Source: Bacteroidales bacterium
Lineage (GTDB): Bacteria; Bacteroidota; Bacteroidia; Bacteroidales; UBA1556
Direction of reading: 5' to 3'
Assembly (NCBI GenBank): GCA_029935325.1
Contig: JAOZKO010000156.1
Location: forward strand, 1 to 6,387
DNA: 6,387 nt
Shown here one piece after another: positions 1-6,387 of the stretch. The position numbers and the translations under genes were made by a program. The notes below the pieces were generated by a model, which did no database searches, was not told where the DNA came from, and saw nothing but the letters and a program-made list of their open reading frames with translations. Numbering within the stretch: the first letter of the stretch is position 1; every line of letters starts with the position of its first letter.

Positions 1-1328
1 GTGGTCAAGAGCCACAAATGGGAGCAATATCATTTCAGAATGTAGAACCTATGCAATACGAAAAGGTTTATTATCATGATTATCATGGATGGCGTGACGA
101 ATTAAGTAACTGTACTCAAGCTTTTAATGCATTTACACCTACAAAATATGAAAACCTCGAAGCTATTAGTTTTTATACAGCAACCGATAGCGTATACTAT
201 GAAGTGGCTGTATTTGATTCATATAGCAACTCTATACTTGCTGATACTTTGTCCGTGCAATCTGGTTTTATCACGTTCACTGGTTTTCATACTATCAATT
301 TAGATTCTATAGTGGTATTACAGCCCAATGATGAATTTTTTGTTTATGTAAATCTTTCTGATGGAGGGCATCCTTACGATAGAACATCAGTAGTGCCTGT
401 ATTGCTTGGTGCTAATTTTGCAACAAATACTATTGTAAATTCCTCTGCTGATTATAACCAAAGCTTTTATAAAATGGGGTCATCAAGCTGGATAGATTTA
501 CAAAATCTTGATACCTCTGCTAATTTTTGTATCAAAGCTTTAAGTAATCCATTATTACCAGCAAAGGCAGGAGTTCCGGAGGGTGATAGCAGTATTTGCA
601 AAGGCATGATTCAAAGTAAATATAATATTCCAAGTACATTATATGCTACTACCTATGATTGGGAGATATTGCCTATAAGTGCAGGAACTTTATCATTCCA
701 AGATACTAGTGCTACTGTAGTTTGGGATCCAAACTTTTTGGGATTAGCAGAAATATCTGTTACAGCCCAAAATAGCAATGGAAAAGGGCCATCGTCCCAA
801 GCCATATCAATAATAATGCATGACAATCCTATTGTAACAATTGGTAATGATACAAGTATTGACCTTTCTCAATCTATTGTATTCTATTCAAATCAAACAT
901 TTACAAATTACCTATGGAGTGATAGCACAATTAACTCATCGGCACAATATACAGCTTCCACACTAGGACTAGGAAATCACTCAATATGGCTTCACGCAAC
1001 CGATAGTAATGCCTGTGGTAGTCGCGATTCATTGATTCTAAAAGTAATTCCTCCTTCAGCAATTGCTGAAACAGAACTGCATGATATACAAATTTACCCA
1101 AATCCTGTATTAAATGATTTTGTGTTGAAGTTTAACCTCTTAAAGGAAACTACGGTAAATATTGAGATGATTGATATTAGTGGTAAACTAATTCTTAGCA
1201 AAAAGCTAGAAGTAAGCTCTGGATATTGCAGTAAGAAGATTGATATATCCAATGCTCCAAAAGGAGTTTATAACCTAATATTAAGGTTTGATGATAAAAC
1301 TATTGTACGAAAGATTATTAAGAATTAA
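1..1328 (+). CDS. Secreted lectin-like/PKD protein with T9SS type A sorting domain (C-terminal part, 5' partial)
   Basis: The reading frame is open from base 3 to the TAA at 1326-1328. The ATG at 18 has in-frame sense codons before it and falls at the edge of a domain, so the true start is almost certainly upstream. Numbering from that ATG: residues 1-175 resemble the lectin-like domain that follows papain-type (C1) peptidase domains in cell-surface proteins (YHDYHGW, FNAF, LEAISFYTATD, TGFHTINLD, PYDRTS, ANFCIKAL). Residues about 181-268 and 270-346 are two PKD/Ig-like modules (YDWEI, VVWDPNFLG, then YLWSDS, ATDSNACGSRDSL). Residues 353-436 are a T9SS type A sorting domain (IQIYPNPV, IDISGKLI, PKGVYNLIL, basic end RKIIKN). 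By family knowledge the product is exported to the periplasm, carried over the outer membrane by the type IX system, and attached to the surface or released after the sorting domain is cleaved. That the missing N-terminus is a cysteine peptidase is inferred from the domain pairing; no catalytic residue is visible here. Confidence 0.82.
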   Translation, partial: GQEPQMGAISFQNVEPMQYEKVYYHDYHGWRDELSNCTQAFNAFTPTKYENLEAISFYTATDSVYYEVAVFDSYSNSILADTLSVQSGFITFTGFHTINLDSIVVLQPNDEFFVYVNLSDGGHPYDRTSVVPVLLGANFATNTIVNSSADYNQSFYKMGSSSWIDLQNLDTSANFCIKALSNPLLPAKAGVPEGDSSICKGMIQSKYNIPSTLYATTYDWEILPISAGTLSFQDTSATVVWDPNFLGLAEISVTAQNSNGKGPSSQAISIIMHDNPIVTIGNDTSIDLSQSIVFYSNQTFTNYLWSDSTINSSAQYTASTLGLGNHSIWLHATDSNACGSRDSLILKVIPPSAIAETELHDIQIYPNPVLNDFVLKFNLLKETTVNIEMIDISGKLILSKKLEVSSGYCSKKIDISNAPKGVYNLILRFDDKTIVRKIIKN

Positions 1329-1341
1329 TGCTTTGTTATTT

Positions 1342-1409
1342 CTTTGTGTCTTCTTTGTGAAGCTTTGTGAAACATATATAACACAAAGCTTCACAAAGAA
1401 AAAACAAAG
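1342..1409. repeat. Long palindrome of CTTTGTG repeats between convergent genes; possible bidirectional terminator
   Basis: Arms 1351-1369 and 1382-1400 are perfect 19-base reverse complements around a 12-base AT loop. Extended to 1342-1369 and 1382-1409 they pair at 26 of 28 positions. The left side carries CTTTGTT at 1331 and CTTTGTG at 1342, 1353 and 1363, a spacing of 10-11 bases. The palindrome sits between two convergent stop codons (TAA at 1326-1328 and, on the minus strand, at 1411-1413), which is the expected place for a shared terminator. However, no run of U follows the stem in either direction, so it is not a textbook intrinsic terminator. It may instead be a copy of a dispersed intergenic repeat, or may protect 3' ends of transcripts from exonucleases. 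Confidence 0.7.
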
Positions 1410-1410
1410 T

Positions 1411-3588
1411 TTACTTCTCCATATCAGCTAATTGCAAATCCATTTGTCGCTTATGCAAGTCCACATTTTTAACTACAACCTTTATGCTATCGCCAAGCTG
1501 GTATTCATTGCCAAAACGGCGGCCTACAATGCGGTAATTCTCTTCATCCAAATAGTAATAATCGTCAGCCATGCCTTGAATGGCAACTAATCCTTCGCTT
1601 TTTACTTCAGTGATTTCTACAAATAATCCCCACTTGCTTACACCAGATATTTTGCCTTCAAATTCCTGCCCTATTTTATCAAGCATAAATTCTATTTGCT
1701 TATACTTTACAGATTCACGTTCGGCTTGGGCGGCTTTCTTCTCCATCTCAGAAGTATGTTCGCAATACTCTTCGTATTCCTCAGCATTTGCCTCTTGCTT
1801 GCCATCCAAATATCTTTGTAATAGTCTATGCACCATCATATCAGGATATCGTCGGATTGGAGAGGTGAAGTGTGTATAATACTTAAATGACAAACCATAA
1901 TGCCCAATATTCTGTGTGGAATAAACCGCTTTGGCCATAGTTCGTACTGATATGGTTTCTATCATTCGCTCCTCGCCTTTTCCTGCTATATCTTCAAACA
2001 ATCGATTCATAGAATGCACTAAGCTTTTTCGTGAGCTTAAGCTTATGCGGTATCCTAGCTTATTAATAAACTCGGAAAATTGCTGGAGTTTTTCCTGATT
2101 TGGTACATCATGGATTCTATACACAAAGGTTTTAGATTTCTGCTTGCTACCATGTTTTTTCATGCCAACCCATTCTGCTACTTTCTTATTTGCTAGCAAC
2201 ATAAAGTCCTCAACAAGGTGATTAGCTTCCTTCTGAATTTTAACGGTAGCGCTTATAGGCTTACCATTTTCGTCCAGTTCGAACTTAATTTCTTCAGATT
2301 TAAAATTAATACTTCCTAATCTAAATCTTTCTTCTCTAAGAGTAGAAGACAGATTATGCAATGTCATTAATTCGGGCTTAAAATCTCCTTCCTCACCATC
2401 AATCATCGCTTGCACTTCCTCATAGGTATATCTTCGATCCGACTTAATTACCGTTCTACCAAACCACTGCTTATGAATTTTACCTTTATCATCAATATCA
2501 AAAACAGCTGAAAAAGTCAGTTTCTCTTCATCTGGTCTTAGGCTACATACTAAATTCGACAATTGCTCTGGAAGCATTGGTATAGTTCTATCTACAAGAT
2601 AAATAGAGGTAGCTCTATCATAAGCTTCTTTGTCCAGGGCTGAGCCGGGTATAACATAATGCGTTACATCAGCAATATGAATTCCTACTTCCCAATTACC
2701 ATTCTCGAGTTTGCGAAGCGAAAGGGCATCATCAAAATCTTTGGCATCAAAAGGATCAATAGTACAGGTGAAAACATCTCTAAAATCTCTTCTTTTGGCA
2801 ATTTCTGATTTTTCTACCTTATTCTTTATTTTCGAAGCTTCCTTCTCAACTCTAGGGGAGAAACTAAGGGAGAAATCATTATCGGCAACAATTGAAAGCA
2901 TTTCCACATTATGGTTACCAGGCCTACCCAGTACTTTTATTACTTTTCCAAATGGGTTTCTTGAATGTTCGGGCCAGTCGACAAGGCTTACAAGCACCTT
3001 ATCACCATTTTCTGCTTTATTTATACTATCTAGCGGAATAAAGAAATCGAAAGGCATGCTTTCTTTATCAGGAATCATAAATGCAAATTTCTTACTAATG
3101 TCAATTACGCCAACAAATTGCGACTTTTTTCTTTCTATAATTTCAGTAATCTGACCTTCTAATTTTCTACGACCACGCTTGGGAAATATTCGTACTTTTA
3201 CCAAATCACCATTAAAAGCTCTATTGGTATCATTGGCGGCAATAAATATATCTTCCTCCGATTCCTTTGAAATTATATATGCTTTCCCAGTTTTTTTCAT
3301 ATCCACAACACCCTCTATCTCTTTGGTTTTCACAAAGTCGCTGATGTATTCTTCCCTAAGCTTATATTTACCTCTATGTTGTTGTACAATTACGCCATCT
3401 TGCTCAAGTTGCAACATTTTATCATGTACAAGCTCTCGGCTAGCCTTGTCGCCAATACCCAAAACTCTGCTCAGTTGTTTGTAATTGTAGGCAGTATGTG
3501 GGTTATGGGCAAATACTTCTATTATTTGCTTTACAAAAGAATTCTTTAGCGTTCTTTTCTTGGGGCTTCTTTTATTTGATCGTGACAT
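1411..3588 (-). CDS. rnr: Ribonuclease R (RNase II/RNB family 3'-5' exoribonuclease)
   Basis: RNase R is a cytoplasmic, magnesium-dependent exonuclease that degrades structured RNA from the 3' end and takes part in mRNA turnover and rRNA quality control. The 725-residue product has the full family order: a basic N-terminal tail (residues 1-17), winged-helix domain (about 18-78), two cold-shock/OB domains (about 92-220), RNB catalytic domain (about 268-595) and S1 RNA-binding domain (about 642-722). The catalytic aspartates are all present in TIDPFDAKDFDDA: D278, D284, D286 and D287, matching D272, D278, D280 and D281 of the E. coli enzyme. Other conserved RNB blocks are HIADVTHYV (304-312), DRTIPMLPEQLSN (333-345) and HFTSPIRRYPD (573-583). 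The protein ends at ADMEK directly after S1, without the lysine-rich C-terminal tail of E. coli RNase R. The ATG at 3586-3588 gives a full-length N-terminus and lies about 24 bases after a -7-like box. Convergent with the gene on its 3' side, divergent from the kinase; apparently monocistronic. Confidence 0.96.
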   Translation of the reverse strand: MSRSNKRSPKKRTLKNSFVKQIIEVFAHNPHTAYNYKQLSRVLGIGDKASRELVHDKMLQLEQDGVIVQQHRGKYKLREEYISDFVKTKEIEGVVDMKKTGKAYIISKESEEDIFIAANDTNRAFNGDLVKVRIFPKRGRRKLEGQITEIIERKKSQFVGVIDISKKFAFMIPDKESMPFDFFIPLDSINKAENGDKVLVSLVDWPEHSRNPFGKVIKVLGRPGNHNVEMLSIVADNDFSLSFSPRVEKEASKIKNKVEKSEIAKRRDFRDVFTCTIDPFDAKDFDDALSLRKLENGNWEVGIHIADVTHYVIPGSALDKEAYDRATSIYLVDRTIPMLPEQLSNLVCSLRPDEEKLTFSAVFDIDDKGKIHKQWFGRTVIKSDRRYTYEEVQAMIDGEEGDFKPELMTLHNLSSTLREERFRLGSINFKSEEIKFELDENGKPISATVKIQKEANHLVEDFMLLANKKVAEWVGMKKHGSKQKSKTFVYRIHDVPNQEKLQQFSEFINKLGYRISLSSRKSLVHSMNRLFEDIAGKGEERMIETISVRTMAKAVYSTQNIGHYGLSFKYYTHFTSPIRRYPDMMVHRLLQRYLDGKQEANAEEYEEYCEHTSEMEKKAAQAERESVKYKQIEFMLDKIGQEFEGKISGVSKWGLFVEITEVKSEGLVAIQGMADDYYYLDEENYRIVGRRFGNEYQLGDSIKVVVKNVDLHKRQMDLQLADMEK

Positions 3589-3612
3589 AGTCAGTGTGTT
3601 TTAAATAGGCTA

Positions 3613-3620
3613 CAAAGTTA
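3613..3620 (-). promoter_or_regulatory. Candidate Bacteroidota -7 box for rnr
   Basis: On the minus strand this reads TAACTTTG, a perfect match to the TAnnTTTG -7 consensus of the Bacteroidota primary sigma factor. It ends 24 bases before the rnr ATG, implying a very short 5' leader of roughly 15-20 bases. No clear TTTG-like -33 element is seen at the usual distance, so the call rests on the -7 box and its position. No Shine-Dalgarno sequence lies between box and start. Confidence 0.5.
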
Positions 3621-3751
3621 TAAAAAGCATTTTAATTATTGTGTATTTTTATTAGACTTTAAATTAACTCTTATCAATTTTAAATTTATGGCTCTACTAC
3701 TATTTTAGTGCGTGAAAATTATTTTTCAATCTATTTAAATAACTTATTGCA

Positions 3752-3895
3752 ATGAGAAAATGTTTGAAGGAAAGAATGCTTGAATATTTGCATTATGCAA
3801 TACAGTAACAATGTGCTATTTACAAAGTGTTGTTCTTGATTCTCGCATTTAGGCATTCAATCATTGTAGCATTATGATGGTAATCATTTTCTCAT
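3752..3895. repeat. 144-bp segment bounded by 11-bp perfect inverted repeats
   Basis: The ends, ATGAGAAAATG (3752-3762) and CATTTTCTCAT (3885-3895), are exact reverse complements. Inside, AATGCTTGAAT (3775-3785) and ATTCAATCATT (3855-3865) pair at 10 of 11 positions in nested order, and AACAATG (3807-3813) can pair with TGTTGTT (3828-3834) using two G-U pairs. GCATTATG occurs twice as a direct repeat (3790-3797, 3869-3876). CTTATT lies just outside both ends (3743-3748, 3901-3906) but not immediately adjacent to them. The nested symmetry would suit a small non-autonomous mobile element or a structured RNA. In sequence this AT-rich, chance contributes to such matches, so identity is left open. 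Confidence 0.35.
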
Positions 3896-3951
3896 ATTTT
3901 CTTATTTCCACAAAATTCGTTGTAGCACCAAATTTATAACAATAAAAATAC

Positions 3952-3959
3952 TACCTTTG
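3952..3959 (+). promoter_or_regulatory. Candidate Bacteroidota -7 box for the histidine kinase
   Basis: TACCTTTG matches the TAnnTTTG -7 consensus exactly. A start of transcription a few bases downstream would give a 5' leader of about 80 bases before the ATG at 4049. A TTG occurs at 3920-3922, but at about 29 bases from the -7 box it is too far to be a normal -33 element, so only half of the promoter is supported. Confidence 0.45.
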
Positions 3960-4048
3960 GGCAATTATTTACTAATATAGAAGTAATTAGGATTGATGAC
4001 TTAATCTTTCCTTAGTGATTTCTTCTCTCCAAATTTCAATTTAAGAAT

Positions 4049-6387
4049 ATGGCAACTCATATACTCACATATAAAGAATTAGAACAGGAAAACGAATCTC
4101 TTCGCCAAAAGCTCAAAAATTATAATGGTGATAAAAAATCCAATTTATATTTTGAAAGCAATAAAGCTATAATGCTTCAGATTAATGCTATTAGTAAGCA
4201 AATAGTTAAAGCCAATAATGCTGCTATCAATTTTTATGGATATAGTCATGAGGAGATATTGAAGATGTCGATAAATGAATTTAATATTTTACCCAATAAA
4301 GACATTGAAAAAATAATGAAAAAAGCTGTAAAAAGAGAATCAAACTTTTTTCAGTTTCAACATAAATTAGCCAATGGAGAAATTAGGGATGTTGAAATAT
4401 ACGCATCACCTATAAAATTGGCTGGTGAGGTTCTGATGATTGCCACTATATATGATATTACTGATAGAATTATTACTGAAAATGAATTATTATTAGCAAA
4501 GGATAGGGCAGAGAAAAGCGAAGCTCAATTTAAAGAATTATCAAACCTTACATTTGAAGGAATAATAATTCATAATAAAGGCATAGCCACTGATGTAAAT
4601 TTATCATTGTCAAAAATGTTTGGTTATACAAAGGAGGAATTATTGGGAATAAACCTGATAGAGCTACTTATTTCTGAAAAAGACCATGAATACATTATCG
4701 ATAATATTAAAAATAAACGTTCACTAATATATGAGGTAGAAGGAATAAAAAAGGATGGTACTTTATTTCCCATTGAGCTAGAAGCAAAAAATTATTATAC
4801 AAAAGGTAATAACTCTAATAGAGTTACGGCAGTGAGAGATCTTAGTGAACGAAAAGAAATTGAAAGCGAAATAAAGAAGCTTAAAATTGCTGTTGAACAA
4901 AGTGCCAACACTATTGTTATTACTGATATAGATGGTAATATTGAATATACCAATTCTAAATTCACGGAGGTTACAGGATATACAGCTCAAGAAGCAATTG
5001 GACAAAATCCAAGAATATTGAAATCAGGGAGACAGTCTGATGAATATTATGATAATATGTGGAAAGTGATTTCTGCAGGAGAGGAATGGCATGGCGAATT
5101 TAATAATAAGGCTAAAAATGGTGATTATTTTTGGGAACAAGTTACCATTACTCCATTAAAGAACGAATCTGGAAAAATAATTAATTATCTTGCTATAAAA
5201 GAAAATATAACCACCCTTAAGGAAAGCGAAGAACGACTTAAAACATTTATTAATACGGTTCCTGATCCAATATGCTATAAAGACGGTAAAGGCAGGTGGC
5301 TATTGGCAAATGATGCAGAGCTGGAGACTTTTGGCTTGTTGAATGTAGATTATTTTGGCAAAACAGATAAAGAGTTGGCAGAATTTACAAATGAAATTTA
5401 CAGAGAATCTTTTTCTAATTGTACGACTAGTGACGAAATAGCCTGGAAAAACAAAACTACAATGCAGGAGATAGAAGTTATTCCTACATTCGATGGAAAT
5501 AAGAAGATTTATGATGTTTATAAAATTCCTGTTTTTCATTCCAACGGAGATAGAAAAGGATTGGCAATAATTGGTAGAGATATTACTAGATTGAAAAAGA
5601 CGAAAGAAGAGCTTACCATTGCTAAAGAAAATGCAGAATATATTGCCAAAAAGCTAAATTATTCGCAAGAAATAGCTCACCTTGGGAATTGGGAATTAGA
5701 TATTGTTAATAATAAGTTAGTTTGGTCGGATGAGATTTACCGAATATTCAATCTTACTCCTCAAGAGTTTGAAGCTTCATATGATGCTTTTTTAGATAAT
5801 ATTCATCCTGAAGATAGGGATATGGTAAATGATGCATATATGAACTCACTAGAAAATAAATTGCCCTATGAAATAGAGCATCGGTTACTTTTAAAAAATA
5901 ATGAAGTAAAATATGTAATAGAAAAATGCCAAACAGAATTTGATAAATCAGGAAAGCCACTGCATTCAGTGGGCATTGTACAAGATATTACATTGCAAAA
6001 AAATACTGAATTACAATTAATTGCATCTGTAGAAAAATCCAAAGAAAGTGATAGGCTTAAAACCGAATTTATTAATAATATGTCCCACGAAATTCGTACG
6101 CCAATGAATGGAATATTGGGTTTTTCAGAATTTCTGAGTAAGCATGAATTAACAAAAGAAAAACAGAAGCACTATATAAATCTAATTCAAAGTAGTGGAA
6201 ATCAACTGATGCGAATTATTGATGATATTCTAGAAATATCAGAATTAGGAACAAAACAAGTTAAGGCAATTGAAAAGCAAATATGTTTGAATGATTTATT
6301 ACTTGAGCTATTTTCTATTTTTGATATTAGAGCTAAGGAAAGTAAGACACCTTTATACTTGAAGAATGGGCTGTCAGATTATGAAAT
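4049..6387 (+). CDS. Multi-PAS sensor histidine kinase (N-terminal 779 residues, 3' partial)
   Basis: This frame is open to the window edge. The ATG at 4049 is the first possible start after an in-frame TGA at 4016-4018. A short predicted coiled coil (residues about 8-24, LEQENESLRQKL) precedes five PAS domains at about 35-140, 157-268, 278-390, 393-517 and 538-650. Each ends in a recognisable D-I-T-type boundary: YDITDR, RDLSER, KENITTL, RDITRL, QDITLQ. PAS4 (PDPICYKD, GRWLLAND, GKTDKELA) fits the PAS_4 type; PAS5 (HLGNWELD, IHPEDRD) the PAS_3 type. A helical linker leads to a HisKA domain (about 673-740) with the H-box MSHEIRTPMNGILGF; H680 (bases 6086-6088) is the predicted phosphorylated histidine. 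The ATPase domain, and any receiver domain making it a hybrid kinase, would lie beyond base 6387. No signal peptide or membrane segment is visible, so it is probably a cytoplasmic sensor. The ligand is unknown. No partner response regulator is in the window. Confidence 0.93.
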   Translation, partial: MATHILTYKELEQENESLRQKLKNYNGDKKSNLYFESNKAIMLQINAISKQIVKANNAAINFYGYSHEEILKMSINEFNILPNKDIEKIMKKAVKRESNFFQFQHKLANGEIRDVEIYASPIKLAGEVLMIATIYDITDRIITENELLLAKDRAEKSEAQFKELSNLTFEGIIIHNKGIATDVNLSLSKMFGYTKEELLGINLIELLISEKDHEYIIDNIKNKRSLIYEVEGIKKDGTLFPIELEAKNYYTKGNNSNRVTAVRDLSERKEIESEIKKLKIAVEQSANTIVITDIDGNIEYTNSKFTEVTGYTAQEAIGQNPRILKSGRQSDEYYDNMWKVISAGEEWHGEFNNKAKNGDYFWEQVTITPLKNESGKIINYLAIKENITTLKESEERLKTFINTVPDPICYKDGKGRWLLANDAELETFGLLNVDYFGKTDKELAEFTNEIYRESFSNCTTSDEIAWKNKTTMQEIEVIPTFDGNKKIYDVYKIPVFHSNGDRKGLAIIGRDITRLKKTKEELTIAKENAEYIAKKLNYSQEIAHLGNWELDIVNNKLVWSDEIYRIFNLTPQEFEASYDAFLDNIHPEDRDMVNDAYMNSLENKLPYEIEHRLLLKNNEVKYVIEKCQTEFDKSGKPLHSVGIVQDITLQKNTELQLIASVEKSKESDRLKTEFINNMSHEIRTPMNGILGFSEFLSKHELTKEKQKHYINLIQSSGNQLMRIIDDILEISELGTKQVKAIEKQICLNDLLLELFSIFDIRAKESKTPLYLKNGLSDYE

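Larger units (their letters stand above)
3589..4048. other. 460-bp AT-rich intergenic region between divergent genes; no gene seen
   Basis: This region separates the starts of rnr (minus strand) and the histidine kinase (plus strand). No protein-like reading frame and no tRNA or rRNA is evident. It holds a candidate -7 box for each gene (3613-3620 minus, 3952-3959 plus), a segment with inverted-repeat ends (3752-3895) and short palindromes such as ATTGCAAT (3746-3753) and TTGCATTATGCAA (3788-3800). It is long for a spacer with two simple promoters, and the purpose of its centre (about 3650-3930) is unexplained. Confidence 0.6.

Noticed and set aside
1351..1400. Classical Rho-independent terminator
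   Set aside because: The stem is strong and well placed but neither strand has a U-run after it, so only a possible terminator is claimed.
1580..3484. Open frames on the plus strand inside rnr (1580-1879, 2711-3154, 3179-3484)
   Set aside because: They lie antisense to a well-conserved RNase R, have no recognisable domain and low-complexity Ser/Leu/Ile-rich composition typical of frame shadows.
3752..3808. An 18-codon ATG-to-TAA frame in the spacer
   Set aside because: Too short, starts within the inverted repeat, and has no promoter box at a sensible distance or other sign of translation.
3929..3936. Second minus-strand -7-like box (TAAATTTG)
   Set aside because: It matches TAnnTTTG but is about 340 bases from the rnr start with no -33 element; such matches are expected by chance in AT-rich spacer DNA.
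4877..5218. PAS3 as a blue-light LOV domain
   Set aside because: The segment reads GQNPRILKSG where LOV domains have the flavin-binding cysteine motif of the GxNCRFLQ type; the cysteine is missing.
4778..5960. Minus-strand open frames inside the histidine kinase (4778-5005, 5300-5539, 5754-5960)
   Set aside because: They are antisense to clear PAS domain coding, rich in Phe, Ile, Cys and Tyr as expected from reversed AT-rich codons, and match no family I recognise.

Overview
The window looks like chromosomal DNA from an AT-rich member of the Bacteroidota (Bacteroidetes). Three signs support this: a protein ending in a type IX secretion (T9SS) C-terminal sorting domain, TAnnTTTG-type -7 promoter boxes, and no clear Shine-Dalgarno sequences before the genes. 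I cannot name genus or species.

The layout is three genes and two intergenic regions. (1) Bases 1-1328, plus strand: the 3' part of a secreted surface protein with a lectin-like domain, two PKD/Ig-like modules and a T9SS sorting domain. Its N-terminus, probably a papain-like peptidase domain, lies outside the window. (2) Bases 1329-1410: an 82-bp gap between convergent genes, almost filled by a long palindrome built from CTTTGTG repeats. (3) Bases 1411-3588, minus strand: a complete ribonuclease R (rnr), 725 residues. (4) Bases 3589-4048: a 460-bp AT-rich region between divergent genes, with one plausible -7 box for each flanking gene and a 144-bp segment bounded by 11-bp inverted repeats. 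(5) Bases 4049-6387, plus strand: the first 779 residues of a soluble histidine kinase with five tandem PAS domains and a HisKA domain, running off the right edge before its ATPase domain.

The three genes do not form an operon: the first two are convergent and the last two divergent. Nothing in the sequence links their functions. The genes belong to known families and I see no convincing new multi-gene system. The less explained parts are the palindrome at 1342-1409 and the inverted-repeat segment at 3752-3895.
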